Source: Anas platyrhynchos (lineage: Eukaryota; Chordata; Aves; Anseriformes; Anatidae). Taken from it: a stretch of DNA of 64,000 nucleotides. The notes below the pieces were generated by a model. That model was not told the origin of the DNA, did no database searches, and saw nothing but the letters and a program-made list of their open reading frames with translations. The DNA lies in contig NC_092589.1 of NCBI RefSeq assembly GCF_047663525.1, forward strand, positions 29,571,001 through 29,635,000, given 5' to 3'. Of the stretch, positions 22,101 to 36,500 are shown in pieces. Positions within the stretch are counted from its first letter, which is position 1; each line of letters starts with the position of its first letter. The position numbers and the translations under genes were made by a program.

Positions 22101-25100
22101 TGTGTATTCATAAAACATCCTATACATTCAGCTGTTTTCCAAGCAAAAGTTAGTAGTTGTGCTGCACTAGAATGCAAATTTTCATTCTCTATTTAGATAC
22201 AGGTGAAACAATGTATTCTTTCACTTTGGTCTTTTCCCAAAGGTTTCATTAAAAAATGCAGACTACTGAAATGAAAACCAGACCAGATGTGCTGTGCCAG
22301 GAACAGTTATGGGGAGCACTATATCTTCTTCAGCCTTCTTAGCTCCCGGAACAAGTGTATGCTCAGTGCTGGAGGCTGTAGGTGGTGCAAATGCCTAGAT
22401 GCAAACTTCCCCATAGCAAGCCCAAAATAGTTTTCCATGGTTCTTAAGACAACCAGATGTTGCCTTAACTACACTACAAGAGCTATATATACCCTCATAT
22501 ATATGTCTTAATATATAAGATATACGTATGTATCCTATGTAGCTATATATATCCTCAGCTGCAGTAGTACAACAAATAAAGGAACTTTATGCCCATCCAA
22601 CTGAACAAGCATTTGTTAAGGATAATAAGAGGTCCCTTTTGGGTTACAGGACCATGTCGGGCCATTTACCAGAACATATCCATAGTCTGAGAGTGGAGGG
22701 CTACATTTGCCTCAAAATGGATGATGACTGCCACTGAGGTGTCACTGTATAGTAAGGAATTCTAGTCACTTTTTAGTTGTGAAGGCAGGCATATGCAAAA
22801 TGAGAAGCAGGCAAACATGTATATCTCAGAGCAAAAAGTTATTTTCGTTATAGTTTTGAAGTCAGGTCCAGAAAGGTTAGCAAGTCTAGAACTAGGTGTC
22901 AGTAAAGAATACTGATGTGAAGTCTGAATGATACTGCAGTAACTTTGACATCAACCTGTTTTCATTGGTACATATGCTCAGAGAAAAAGCTCACGTAGTA
23001 TTTTTTGCAGTTCATTACACTGAGAATCATTTTTACATTAGGCAAAGCCTTGAGTTCTTTGGATTGAACTCCCTCTGGAAGAAGGTGAAAAAGCCATCTG
23101 CTCTCCCCTAAAGAGATAGGACCTGTGTAGATTCCTTAGATACCTTTCCTGTCTCAATTTCGGAGATGTGGGACACTGAGGATGCTAAGTTACATGGCTA
23201 TCAAAACAGCTGGACAAACACATAGAAGAAAAATTGACAAAGAGAAGCTCTTTGTCAAGAGCTTCTAAATATAAAAGCATCTTCTCTCTCTGGCTTCAGG
23301 AATTTACCAAGCTGCAAGTCATGGCATACTGAGGAAGAATTCCTGGGCAAATCTCTCCCATATGTTTAGTTTTCCTCTGCATCTTTTACTGGCCAGATTT
23401 GGAGAAGGATTCTGGTTTCAGGGCGCATTTGATCCCAACTCTTACAGTTGTTCCTAGGTTCTGAACCACAAAAGGCACCCTGCAGAGTCTCCTCATAACC
23501 ATGCATGTTGAGTTGTGTCCTTGTACACCACATGAAAGTGCATCAGATGCTGCCTCTGTTCTTGGCCAGTGCACCTGCTTGCTGATTTTCCAGCATGGAT
23601 GCTACCAAACTGTGCCAGCAAACCACAACTACGACTTGTTTCATCAGCATTTCACAAATGACAGTTAGCAGCTGGTGACAGATTGATAGGTGAGAAGGTG
23701 AGAAAAAAGAAATCATAGCTGACAAAACAGATCTGTTTGATCAAAGAGAGGTGTTTTAAGCTGGCTAGGCAATTAAAAAACAGGTACATTCAGACAGTTT
23801 ATTAGGCCAAGTTAATTCAAGCATACCAAGTGCCTGGAGCTTGGCTGTCTTCACTCCCAAAAGTCACCCATGGCTTGCTAATGCAACTGCACATGTTCAC
23901 GGTGAGATGGGGGAAAGGAAGAGAAGGGAAATAAAAACAACAGATATTTTGGCACAACTCCAGTTGCCTGTGCTGATGGCTTCTGTCAGTATGAAATACA
24001 ATAAAGATCCAGCCCTTAACCAAAAATATCCTCACTTTAGTGAGGACTCACTCAGTTTTCCATTTTAATAATAGTTTACCTTTAGCTTTGGGTGATACAT
24101 ATTGCTGTTTATGGTTATTAACTTAATGTATAGGTAAGAAAAGCAGTGATGCCTACAGAAAATGTGTGATCTTTTGTCAGAATAGAAATGCTTTCTACAC
24201 ACTGCTACAGTTAATAGAGCACAAGGTTAAAGCATTTGTCCAAAATACTATTTAAGTATAGAGAAATCAGCAATGTTTCTGGTACAGCCAGTGCTGAGCG
24301 TCCTCGAGGGACCCACTCTGAGGGATGATTTACCTCAGAAATCTGCACCAGATGGAAAGTGCCTGTTGTGTTGGAGGGGCTGGAGGTCTTGTTACACTGG
24401 GTTCACATCAGCCTTCTTTGCTGCATCCAAACTCCTTGAAGGGACCCTTCCCCAGGCGAGGTGCCCATGCCCTGCACTCCCTTCCTCTGCCTACCCCTGG
24501 CATGTCATCCATGCTCTCAGGGGGAAAGCAGCCGGCAAACCTTGGCTCCCTGTCAGAGCCACTCAGACATCCTGAGGGGAATGCCATTTAAATATTATTT
24601 TGGACAAAAGGAATTCCCTCACTTTTCCAGTGTTTTAAAGGTAAGGGTAAAAGGAAAGCTCACTGTGCACAATAAAGCTCCGAACTGCTCATGTATTACA
24701 GGGCTAAGGTGTGACTGAAACAGTTTTGTACCAGTGCTACAATTCCTAAGTTCTGTGCTGTCAGACACACAGATATTTCTTGCATCTGATGGTGCCACAT
24801 AGTTCTGGTGCTGAGGTCTTTGAATCTGTCTGCTAATGTTAATCCAGCATAAAAAATGCTCCTATCAGTCATTGATTCTGATGTTATGATGATCCACAGA
24901 GCATTCAAAGAAGGCGAAAGCTATTGAAAGTTTAAATTGCAATCTGGAATAGATTTGTGTTAGGAAAATTGCTGTTTTGTCTAAATCAGAGTTGTCCATT
25001 TAATTATTCTCATACCAGCACATTTTCCAGCATTGCCTTGCAGGCAAGCTAATTCTAGCAGCATATGGGTGCTGCTCTTGATTCTTTCATCCCACCAGGA

Positions 25101-25380
25101 GCAGAGGTTGTTCTGCACTTCTAAGAGCTGCCTTGTCCTAGGTCCTGTGTAAGCAGGTTAGAAGCCCAGCAAGAGGCATCAAAGGTAAACACTCTTGCTC
25201 ACAAGATGTTTAAAAATTCCTTCTTTAAAGCCACCAGTCGTCAGTGACATTTGCTGTACTTTGTCTCTTCACTTCACACTTGCAAGCTTTATTTTTTTTT
25301 CCCTGAGGTTTGGCTTTGATTAGGCTTTTACAGAAAGAGAAGTGAACTTTTGTTACAGAGGCATTACAGGCAATTTACAG
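19136..25380. other. intergenic DNA, no gene recognised
   Basis: No exon-like or repeat-family similarity is seen. Simple tracts include CAA repeats near 20864-20895, poly-A at 21680-21695 and a TATA-rich patch at 22483-22552. Overlapping frames at 24273-24718 are open in three phases, which indicates low stop density and not coding. Confidence 0.45.
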
Positions 25381-25640
25381 TACCCTATAAAAATGCATTT
25401 TTATCGCAATTCATCAAGGCTAACACCATATTAATTTAGCAGTCTGGAAAACTACAATTAATTTGATCCTTAGTGTTGATTAGTAGCTGACATTTTGTCT
25501 AAAATTAATCCTCAGGATGATACAGAAGGTCTCAGCTGGGGACTTAGCTGCTTGGAATTTGATCATTATTTGGACCTAAATAAAAGCATATTTGCAAAAA
25601 CTGAGAAGCTAATACAATTACATCTTCCTGTCAAGCCAAG
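25381..25640. other. candidate conserved non-coding block (homeodomain-core rich)
   Basis: This 260-bp stretch has many TAAT/ATTA cores (as in CCATATTAATTTAGC, ACAATTAATTTGATCC and AAAATTAATCCTCAGG) in otherwise complex, non-repetitive sequence with no coding potential. Such texture is common in conserved developmental enhancers. Conservation itself cannot be assessed here. Confidence 0.2.
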
Positions 25641-28600
25641 GTGTTAGAAGTATTTCAGGTGCTTTGACTGCAGGCCAATTCAAAACACTGTTTACAAAGG
25701 CATCGTGCTGCATTAGTCACTGAACATGCATATTGTTCAGCATCTTAAACATCAAATATATTCATGAGAACATAAAATCTTATGTATGTTTGGCAAATGA
25801 ATATAAAGAAAGTATCTGTTAGAGAAGAAGAGGATCAGAATGTTGCAAAAGAAGCCTGTGGCTCACATTTAGATGGGCAGTATGGATGCTAATCCAATGT
25901 AGATTTCTGCAAAGCAGTTTTGAGAACATTCATCAAGACTTTCAGCCTTGAGAGTTTAGATAGGTACTATGCCACCATATGGTAGAGCTGCTTTCAAAGC
26001 AAATGCTGAGTTTTTACTTTTCTGAGAAACCAGATGGCAAAGAGGTTGGTATCTAGAAGCTGTCCCACCTAGATCATCAGAAGCAGCCAGTAGTATGGGA
26101 CAGAAAGTGTTTTTAATCTAAAGGTTTTTCACTAGTTTATATAAAATACAGATAATATGTGTTTTTATCTCCCAAATATAAATATATATATAGTAAGATC
26201 CCTGAAATAAACAATACTTGTTCTTGTGAAGTATTGATATAGATGTCAAAACATGATGCAGCAGCAAAGTGAATAATTCCTTTTATTCAAAATAATTCCT
26301 TAGCTGTTTAGGAACTCTTCAATAATGTGTGCATTTTGCAAACCTTCCTGGAAGGCAGAAAAACCCGATCTCTAGCAATGCCAACCAAACACCTTTCAAA
26401 AGCATTATGGACACTTAAAATAAATATCCTATACATTGCTAGAGTAGGTGAGAAAGCACTGATAGCAACAAAGGGTACCACATATACAAGATAATAAGTG
26501 CTGTATTTGTCATTTGTCTCTTAATAAAGGGGAGCATTTGCTTCCAGATCAAGCTCCCATAGCAATTCTATAATAAAATCTGAACAAACCTCAGTCAAGT
26601 TTTTAAAGTGTGTTTACATTTGTGTCTTACCTCAGAGCAGTAGTGCAATGAGTTCTCCCAGCTGTCCCCACTTGCCATGTGCTGGTTACGTGGCAGTGTG
26701 CTGCCAGTATACATAATCTTAGGTTCTCATGGATGAAGCCCTGCTCCAGAAGCCCACCTAATGAACACCAAGCCCTTGGGGGAATCAGAGGCTCCAAACC
26801 AATGAGTGAATGCAGTGCCATGAATTTTTCTGGCATGTGTGGAATATACATACACCATTGCAGTGCTCTTTAATCAAATTGAACTACCTTGTGATAACCC
26901 TGAATCCTCCCTTTACTGTGTAAAGGCATTTGCACCTTCACATTTGCTGCCAGCTCTCAACTCCATGAGAACAGTTCTTGTTTCTTCCAGAGGCATCCCT
27001 TCATCCATATCTTTTCCCTTCTTTCTGTTCTGTTGCCACCTCTGTGTTGACAAACTCTTCCAAAAGGCTTCCCTCTATCACTCTTTTTTCTTTCACTCTC
27101 CCTCTCTTTCCAGCCACCAACTCTCCTGCTGGCACTGGCAGTCTCTTCAGCTTCCCTTCAGATGCCTTCTGCCCCACACAGACTGTAGGAATGTCACACA
27201 GAGGGGCAACACCAACACCACTCTGCAGTAACCCCCCAAATGTGTTCAGGGCCTCAGCTCCAGCCGCTCCAGCCTCCTGCTCTGTTCATATCACACTGCA
27301 CTATTTGCTAATAGTGTTGTAGCCTGAAGTGACTGAAAACGTTTTAATTTGTGAAAAATCCATGGGTATACATTCCATTTAATTAAACAAAAAAAAAAAA
27401 ATGTACATGAACATTTCAGCATGCGGAACACAGGCTTTCCAGTCCCTCTGGAAATCAGTGCAAGTACAGAAGGGTAATTAAGGGCAGAATTTGGCAATTA
27501 CATTGGAGCTTTTTCAGGATGTTTTTGCTGTGTCTCAGTGCAAAAGGGAACTTCCTTTCTCCCAGTAGCTGGGAGCATGACAATTCAAGTCTAGACCAAA
27601 GACAATAATATTTCCAGATGAAAATCTGTCAATGCAAGAATGGAGCCTGAATTAAGCAGAGTAAAGACAGGATCTCTAGATTTTCATCTATTAAAAAAAT
27701 AAAACAAAATAAAATCAATTGTAGACAGAGTCATTCTGAAAACCATCAGTTCAAAGTCTCAAATCCTTTTTCCTTCTTGAAACAAAACATGTTGTCTGAG
27801 CTGTTGTTTTTTTCTTTTTCTTTTCTTTCCAGTTTTGGATTGCTTTGGCCATTTGATATAAGAAAAAATATGCAAGAAAAACATAAAGCATAAACAAGCA
27901 AACAACCTTCTTACTCTCCTTTTCAGAATTAAAACACAAATGTCTGATCTGATCTGCTTCTGACAATCTCTGCAGCTAACCTTTCTTTCCTTTAATTAGA
28001 TAACAGGTTTTCAGTTCTTTACAGAGCTACATCTTATTCACATTTTGGAGAAGTTTCAGAGCTTCCTACTTGGGTGCCCTAATTAAAACCCACACAAGCA
28101 ATAAACAGTCTCATGAAGGCATTAGGAACTGAGCAATGTTTTACTAGTTATTAGCTCACCTTCATGATTACTATGGTACAGTAGTCATGTCTGTACTCAT
28201 GCTGTCAGTTAGCCACATTACTACCAGAAGCTCGTGTATGAAATAGCACACAATGTAGTTATTTCAACAATAAGTATGATTGCAAGCATTACAACTAACC
28301 AGAATACAGAGGTAAAACCACTATGATATGGCAGACCCACTACTTGTGCTTTTTTCTCTGTAGCCTTGTAGCAAATAAATTGTTAAGCAAGTGCCTCTGA
28401 AGAAGAGTTTTACCAATTCCTCATTTTCACTTTATTTTTATTTTACCCACTTTGGGTATCCTTAGTCATCCTAGGAAGTCCATCATACCTTCATTTTTGC
28501 TGTGTTCCCCATTATTTCCTGTAATTTTATTTTCCTATAGTCTATTTGTAAATTTAATCAAACACACAGAAATAGTTACTGTAGATAATGCAGTTGAACT

Positions 28601-29167
28601 TCATTAAAAAACTGCAGGAAATGATAATAGCATTGTGGTGCACCAGAGTGGAAAGACATTCACTGCTGTTCTGTTCTTCTGAAAACACACTTATTATCCA
28701 AAAGTACATCTTAAATTATCATACCCAACTGTTATGTATGGTTCCACTTCACATTGGCAATTAATCTGTTTACATCTTTAAATTCAACCTTGTGCTGAGG
28801 CTAAGCTCTGCATCTGAGTCTTTGGCCTCTCAGCAGTCATTCTGCTTTCTTTAATTCAGATTATTGTGAAACTTCAGTACCGTGTACAGAATTTTATCTA
28901 AGAGTTGTTCAGTCCTCTGAATTGTGTCTCAAATATATTATACTTGTAAAACAAATATATTTATTTGGCCTTGCAAAGCCATTTAATTTACTGCATTTAA
29001 ACTTCACCTGAATAGTTTGTGTACTTGCCATACATTCCCTCAATGAAAGCTTCATTTGCTAGTCCTTTGCCAGTAGACATTCTGTAGAAAGTAACATGCT
29101 TGACATGATTCGCCCTGCTGGATCTCATTCCACTGGTTGCAAAGGTTTTGGGGTGTGTTTCACATGT
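25641..29167. other. intergenic DNA, no gene recognised
   Basis: Contains short TA-rich and poly-A tracts (for example 26176-26192 and 27389-27401) and C/T-rich sequence at about 26985-27130 that keeps two frames open. No recognised domain, RNA gene or transposon. Confidence 0.45.
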
Positions 29168-29263
29168 AATCTTACTATATGTTTCACCTGTGACACTTCT
29201 ATGTGTCACTACTATATATTTAACCTGTATCACTACTATATGTTTTGCCTGTGACACTGTCTA
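29168..29263. repeat. degenerate minisatellite, about 3 units
   Basis: CACTACTATATGTTT...CCTGTGA-like units repeat about three times, at roughly 29171, 29207 and 29231. Unit length is uneven (about 24-36 bp) because of small indels. The unit number and boundaries are approximate. Confidence 0.6.
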
Positions 29264-32200
29264 TGCAGCTATGCAGAATATCCATGCAGGTAAAATTACT
29301 TGAAAAATGCCTGTAGGATGCCTACAATTGCTGAGTTCAAAGGTGTCCCTAAAGTACTGTCCAGGCAAGGATGTCTGACTCTGCTAGAACAGAGCGACGC
29401 GGTCTGGCCACAGCATGGACTGACACTAATGTGTTCCCAGGGAAGGCAGTGCCAGCCTGAATCAGGGCAAGGAGACATGAAGATGTATTCACTGACTGTA
29501 CACGTAGTGTTGTTTCGTTAGCAATGATGGCAGGGCTACAGTGGCCTGGTGGACTGACAGCAATATCTGTAATTCCCTGTAATACAGGGACTGCGAGGCA
29601 AGAATGCCAAACAGCTGTGCATAAAGTCAGCTGTGGACACTTGGGAGGTTGTGTCAAATAAGCGTACAGCTGAGCTCAATTATATATTTCATATTTGCCA
29701 TATAGAACCTAAATATCCATCCTGATGACTGCCAAAACCTGACCATGTATTAAGCAATAGGAGGTAGGGGTAGGCTGTGGGCAAAGCACTAGCAAACATG
29801 GAGTTCTAGCAGTGATCAGGCACTGGAACATGAGTGCCAGATCCTGGTAAAGCACACAGCAAGTGGTTATTCTCATGCAGAAGTCTGGGTTGCCCAAGCA
29901 AGAACAGTGTGTCACCACCAGCATAATGTTGGTCTTTCTTTCTGCCTCCATCCAAGCACATATGTGAGAGGTCTCCTGGGTCTCCTGGCCCCAGCATGAC
30001 ACGCTGCCAGCAGAGCCTGGCATTTGAGCAAATGCTAGCCACAATGCCAGCACAAACCCCATGGGAATCCCTGACACTTGTGGGCAGATAGGCAGGGCAA
30101 AGGGAGAGGGTGCACTCAAATAAAACCTTGTCTCTGCCCTCCCAATGTGCACAGGTGTAGGGTGTGGAACCAGACCTAGTCCCAAACTGATACATCGGGA
30201 GAGAGGGAGTCATACCTCTGTTTTCTTCAGGTTGCTTGTTTGAAAATTAGTCAGGTGCAGCTGTGGACAAGATCTATGTCTGTGGAACACAGTCCAAGCT
30301 CACAAAGGTCCCCACAGCCATTTTCTCTGTGTCTCCTCAAGGCTGCTCTGCAGAGGATGAGCACATACCACATTAAGACAAATAGCTCATGCCTTTAACG
30401 ATGCAAAAAACTGAGCCAAGCTGAGCAATTTCAGTGCCATTTCAACATGATTCTCCTCTGAAAAACTGAAACCTCTTCTTCAATACAGGGAAAAACAGCT
30501 TTGATGAGACAAGCAAAAGCTTTGCACAAAGAATTCTTTTTAATTAGCTAAAGGTCAACTCAAACTACAGCCCACTACATGGGGGTTATTTCCAGGCACA
30601 GTACATGGATGACCACACAGCCTGTGTGCAGGTCTGTTATCCCTGTTAGGTAACAGTGTTATCCTGCTCAGAGCATCCCTGCTGCAGCATGTCCATACAG
30701 GGTGTAAATCTACTTCTAAAGCAGGCTACAGGCTCTATACTTTTACTTCAGCAAAATATGATCATTTTTGTAATGCTGGTTAAACCAGCAGGTTTTCATC
30801 TTCTCACCATGTCCCCCTGTGTGATTCTCAAGACATTACTTACATGATATAACTATAAAAACTCCATCTATAGCAGCTTAAAGCTCTGAGGGATGCTGGC
30901 AAGTATCTTACCTCCTTCCTCGAATTTCAGTCCTACATAATATCTGCCTTCTTTGAATAAGGAAGGAGGGAAGGAGGAAAGGAGGGAAGGAAGGAAGGAA
31001 GCTATTGGAAAATGCTTATTACTGTATGTACATTCTTTCAGGTCCCTTCATACTGTGGGCTAGCTTTTGGACTGACTATGCCTGAAGCATGAAAATACCT
31101 TTAGCAGATATGTTTTAAGTAGCTGTCATCTCTCCTACGTCCCTTCCCCCATTTGCCCCCCATGCCTTTTTTTTTTTTAAACATATTTAATGTTCATGGT
31201 TAAAATAATGTATTTTGAGAGCTCAGTTTAGAGATGGTTCTTTGCTTCCCAAATCAAACGCTTATCACTCTCCCAGGAATCAGAGGCTCAGGCAGCCTTT
31301 CTGGGCATGCATCAAGGAAGCAAAGTTCTGATGCTGCTGTAATTCTCAAAGCTCATCCATTACACCCGAAGGAAGGAGTATTCATTTTTTTCATTTTCCA
31401 TATATCAGAAAGCAGGAGGCAGCAGAAAGCAAGCTCCAACAAACTAAACCTTCCTATTCCCAGACACTGGAAAACTGAAGCTCTGCATGCAGGCAAGGCA
31501 AGTGATGGATGATGCAACTGCAGCATTCTTCCATCTGGAAAAATAGATAGTGTTGGTGTCTGCTGAGGCAAAGGTGAAGCTGTCGGCTCAATTAGGACCT
31601 GAAAAATCATGAAACCTACAAATCTGCTGAGCATCACTGGCAGCTATTTTAACTGCACAGGCAGACTAGAGAAGTAGGAGTTATTTATAACAGAGCCCAG
31701 TGCTAATTGCATGACTGACCACAGTGACTCATCCAGCCCTGGAGGTTTCTCACCTGCAGCCCAGAACCCTGGGAAAACTCCAAAATGCCTTGAAATTTGT
31801 ACCAACATGAGGGTCCACTTCTGTTCTAAATAAAGAGAAAACACAATACCGTGTTTCCTTAAATTTTACCTTTGTTCCTCTCCCTTAAAAATTTACTTTT
31901 TCAAGGTGACCGCCAAATACTGTCTGTCTTCAGGAGAAACAGCAGGGGTAAGACTGCTGTTTTACTGTCTTTCCTGGCTCTATTCAATTAAAATCTTATT
32001 TGCAGTACTGTTATTACTAGATATTTTTTCACTTTATGCAATTTCTTGAGGTATTAAACTGTTCAAGTTAAATGTCAGAAGGTAATACTGAAGCATACCT
32101 TTCAGTAAACAGCACAGATGTATTCTTTATTCAAATTTATCAAATTAGACTGTGAGATGACTATCTTTTACAGAAATTGAATATATGGTCAAGAGTTTCT

Positions 32201-33525
32201 GTAAATAAGCAGCCATCCATCCTTATTCTTTAGTGCACTGTGCAATCTTCTGCGTAATATTAGAAGACTTCTCTTTCAGAGAGATCCAACCATTTGATTT
32301 ACTTAATAAAACAGTGTAAAGCAAACGTAATTTACAATGTTTCACCATAATTTTTGATTCAATCAAGGGAAAAGACATTACTTTTGAAATATAGAATATC
32401 TATTTCATGTATATATATTGCTTTGGTTGGGTCTGGCAAGAAAAGGACTTTATAAATCAGCAATAAAAGAGTGACATTTAGAAACTGCAAATCTGAAAGA
32501 AAAATATGTTGCTGTTTTATTAAGGAGCTTTACTAGCTGCCAAATCTTGCAAAAACTGGAAACTTGCCACTCCACACGCCTAGTGTCATACAAGCATTGA
32601 AACAACTTCTATTGCTGTTAAAAGATCATTGAAAGCATCTCTTTTGTCTGTTTTTAACTCTGTAGAAATCCACCAATTAAACAAAGAGATCACACTAATC
32701 CCTTGAGACCCTTTAGAAAACGCAAACCAGAAATCAAAGATAAAAATGGAAAGGAATGAACAAATCATAAAGTTGAAGGTTGCCTCCACTCAGGAAGTCC
32801 AGTCCTGAACTAAGTGGTCATAATTTCATATCAAATAAGCCAATCGAGCCTTTGTATGGCCCTGCTTTAGTCTAGCATGGGAATAACTCTCCTTTTCAGA
32901 GATCCACATTTAAACTACAAAAGATCCCCTTATTTTTGAGGTAGCAATATTCTCAATGTGAGCAATATCCTTTGGGCATTTAGTAAATACTTGATTTGTG
33001 TTTCTCATACTGTGCAGCTCATTCGTGTAATGTACATGAAAACCTCTACTTCACAATTAAATAGATTGCTCTACATAGGAAAATTAAACAGGCAGCAAAA
33101 TCATCTATAGCTCTCCGTCACTGCTCTCTCCTTTCTATTTTCTGTTCCCCATGGTGCTTGAGAAAATGATTCAAAGCCAAATATTTCTTTGGGCTTTGCT
33201 GCTGATCAGACTGTTCCTATCTAAGGAATTCAAACTTGACAGCTGCTTTTGGTGCCATCCCTTCATTTGCTCTCTTGGCAATCTGGTCTGCTTTGTAACA
33301 TCCTGTGGAAGAAAGAAGGAAGGAAACGAGGGATTACTCATGACTGTGGGCTAGAAAAGCAATAGCAATAGTGAACTGCTTTTGCATGATCAATCTATTA
33401 GACACTTCTGTTAACCTCTGTTTGAAAGTACACTTGAGCCAAGTCTTCTCTCAGCTACTCTTGTGAAGAAACTCTTCTGAAGGCATGTGATTCCTTTTAG
33501 AGAGGAGCTCTTTCTCTCTTGACAT
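29264..33525. other. intergenic DNA, no gene recognised
   Basis: A GGAA/GGGA-rich simple repeat lies at 30957-31001, and a small CCCTGTA-A-TACAGGG palindrome near 29574-29588. Overlapping minus-strand frames at 29709-30213 are open in two phases with no family similarity. Confidence 0.45.
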
Positions 33526-33573
33526 AAAAAAAAAAAAAAGAAAAAAAAAAGAGAGAGAGACAGAGAGAGAGAG
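33526..33573. repeat. poly-A followed by GA microsatellite
   Basis: Two A runs are followed by GAGAGAGAGACAGAGAGAGAGAG. Directly visible purine-only tract. Confidence 0.85.
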
Positions 33574-36500
33574 ATGTTTTTATTACCTCCCTTAGCCCTT
33601 CCACTATTTAATTACTTTGAAAAATAATTTTACACAGTTATTCTCAGACATACACAAGGTTACACAGATCTCTCATTCACCACGTTTTTGTTCTCACTAG
33701 CATTGGCGTGAGTATTGATACTCAATTTCAAGACAACTGCAGAGGTTTTGATCCTAGAGGGAAACCAAAAAAAAAAAAAAAAAAGTGTGGATATATGTTT
33801 GGAGTACTGGAGGAAGAAGAAGGAAGAAAGGCAGATGAGATATTTAGAGTGATCATTAGTGTTATCTCAGGATATTCATTGAGCTCAAAACAAGAAAATT
33901 CTTTTGGACCTGCTGCCCCCAGTGAAACCTTTACCTCAGAAAATTTTATTGAAAAGCTCCCTATTATATTATCTTATACAGAGATATTCCTGATATAATG
34001 TCTTCCATGTCATGCCATGATTTGACATTTGCATGTTTGTTGCCAGGGTGTTTCATTGTCATCAAGAGAGCATTGACATAGATAAAATCTCAGGCCAACA
34101 TCATATCAGCTATTTTTAGCTCTGCTATATAGGAAAAGCACAGAGGAGCTGGTGCTGTCACTTCTGTGAGATTTATGCATGGTCACTGGTTTAACAACTT
34201 TATTTTTACCTACTCAGGGAATCACATGAAATCATGATGAAATCATTTTTCCTCCCTCTCTTTCTGTTATTTAGAGGAGAGATTTGTGCTGCAACAGATG
34301 CATGAACAGGAGAGGAAAGAGGGAAAGAAGTGAAGTGTGTGTGCTAAAATACATAGCCTCATGGACATGGCTTTATATGGCACTTCTTGTTCTTATCCTT
34401 GGCTGTCCAACTGCCTTTACCTCCCCCAACACTAAATGGATCCAGATCTGCCCAAATTATGTTCATTTCTAGAGTAACCATGTCTGAGCCCCACCTTCCT
34501 GGAAGTTGTATGTCATTGCTCTCTTTGGCACTCTGGCAATATAAAGGAAGTGTGTGTGAAAGTACATGACACCCTTTAAGGTCCCTTTATCCTATGTAAA
34601 AGTGCTCACCTGAAAATTATAGTCAGTCACAACTGTTTTCAGGTGCAGTATAACCAGTAGTAATGGAATGTGAGAACTCCTTCCATTGATTTGTATTGCC
34701 TACATTCATAGTAGTGAAGGGTTTATGCTTCTTTAATGCTTAATAATTTACAGAAAAGCTTAGTGCGATTCAAGGAAGCTTCTTGCTGATAATACTTCAG
34801 GCTACCTATCTTTGTGTCCTCCAGACTATTGTTTTATTAATGTGAGGTCAGCACCCAAGCAAGGCTCTTTGCTGTAGGCACAAATTCTGCTCAAAATTAA
34901 AGTGTTTCCATTCCAGGATGTGAAGATAAATCAGGCTTATCTGACTTACACCAGATCCCTGACCTGTACAGCCTCAGCCACATGAACTCAGGACTTACTT
35001 TCCATCCCCAGCAGCAGCATTTCCTCGGGGATACCCAGAACAGTGGCCTAGCACAAGCTGCCTCTTCCTCTTGCTTAGGAGCAACAACAGCCCCCCAACT
35101 GTGTCTCCTCAGCATTGTTCCCCTGGCTGGGATGTCAGCAGCAGGGTACCAATGCCCCTGTGTCATTTTCAGACAGGTTTGCCTGTGTGTTGAAGAGCCT
35201 GTAATGGCTCTTCATCTATGTCAAGGAGCCCCGCATAGCATTTACCTCGTCCTCAGCTCAAAAACAGCTAACCACTGTCAGCTTTGTGTTTTAGCTTGTT
35301 TACTTTGAACAGGACAGATCCCACCTTTGCTTCTTCAAAGTTCTTTTTCATGTCCTCTGCCAGTATACTGATCTTCCTAGCTTTGTGCATGGAAATAAAA
35401 CTCAGATAAAAGTAATCTGGGTTCCAGCCAATGCATTTTCAGAATAATCTGCAGATATTCTTCTAAGACCTTTATTTATCTTTGCCAAATTAACTTGCTT
35501 TGCAATGTCTTTACCAATCTAAGCCCCTCTGAGTATCTGGTTCAGTAGCTCTGACCTCAAAATTCTGTAGTTGACTTCAGATCCATAAGATTTATTTACA
35601 AAGCAAATAGTCAAACATACAGCATCTTCCCTAGTAAACTAAGTAGCTGTATTTCTGGAAATGGTATTACACCTACACAGTTGATGTTTTTTAGCTCACC
35701 CTGGTATCCTTGACAGAACTAGGTTCAAGGCAAACATTTGGAAGCAGTATGATAATTCAGGAAATTTAAAATCCCATTTCCCAGGTAAACCCAAGTCCCA
35801 GCAGTCCCTCAATTCTTAAGCTACTTTTGAGAATTGACTTGAAGTTTCCCAAGCCACCTGTTGGGCATCTCCATCGCATCCCGGTGTGTATCACTGTCTA
35901 GAGATTCCAAGCTTTTTCAGAGACTGAGGGGAATAACTCTTTATACACTGTGGCCCTATATCTTGGCTGATTTAGGAGGCCAGATGCAGGTAGACCCCCA
36001 GACATATGGCTTAACTACACCCCATCCTTGTGATAATTTGGGTATTCCCACACTGCACTGCTGCATAGAAACACTGATGTTTAGACTCTTCCAAAGAGCT
36101 TATTCTTCATCTTTGTCTCTCAAGTGAGAAGGTGTGGGCTCCTGTTGTTTGGCTTCCAGCAGCACGATGATGAACCTGGAGGCCCTGTGCCTGGCTTTCC
36201 TCCCTCTCAGCTCTGGAGCCTCCCCTTTGAAAAAGGTCTGTAATTGTCCTGTACAGCAGAAACAGAGGGGTTCAGTAGTCTCAGACTGGTTGTGTAATCA
36301 TCTGTGACAGTGCCCTTTCTTTATAAAACAGCACATTTGTCTCACTGAACAGCATTTTTGAAAGTAAACAGCCCTTCTGGGCCAACAGAACAAGAGATTT
36401 CTATCCAAGGGAACAGCAGTTCTTCTTTTCTTTCAGACCTTCATAATTTCATTGGTTGCATTAGAAATAGCCGATGCACATTTTTTTGTTTCAGTTTTAT

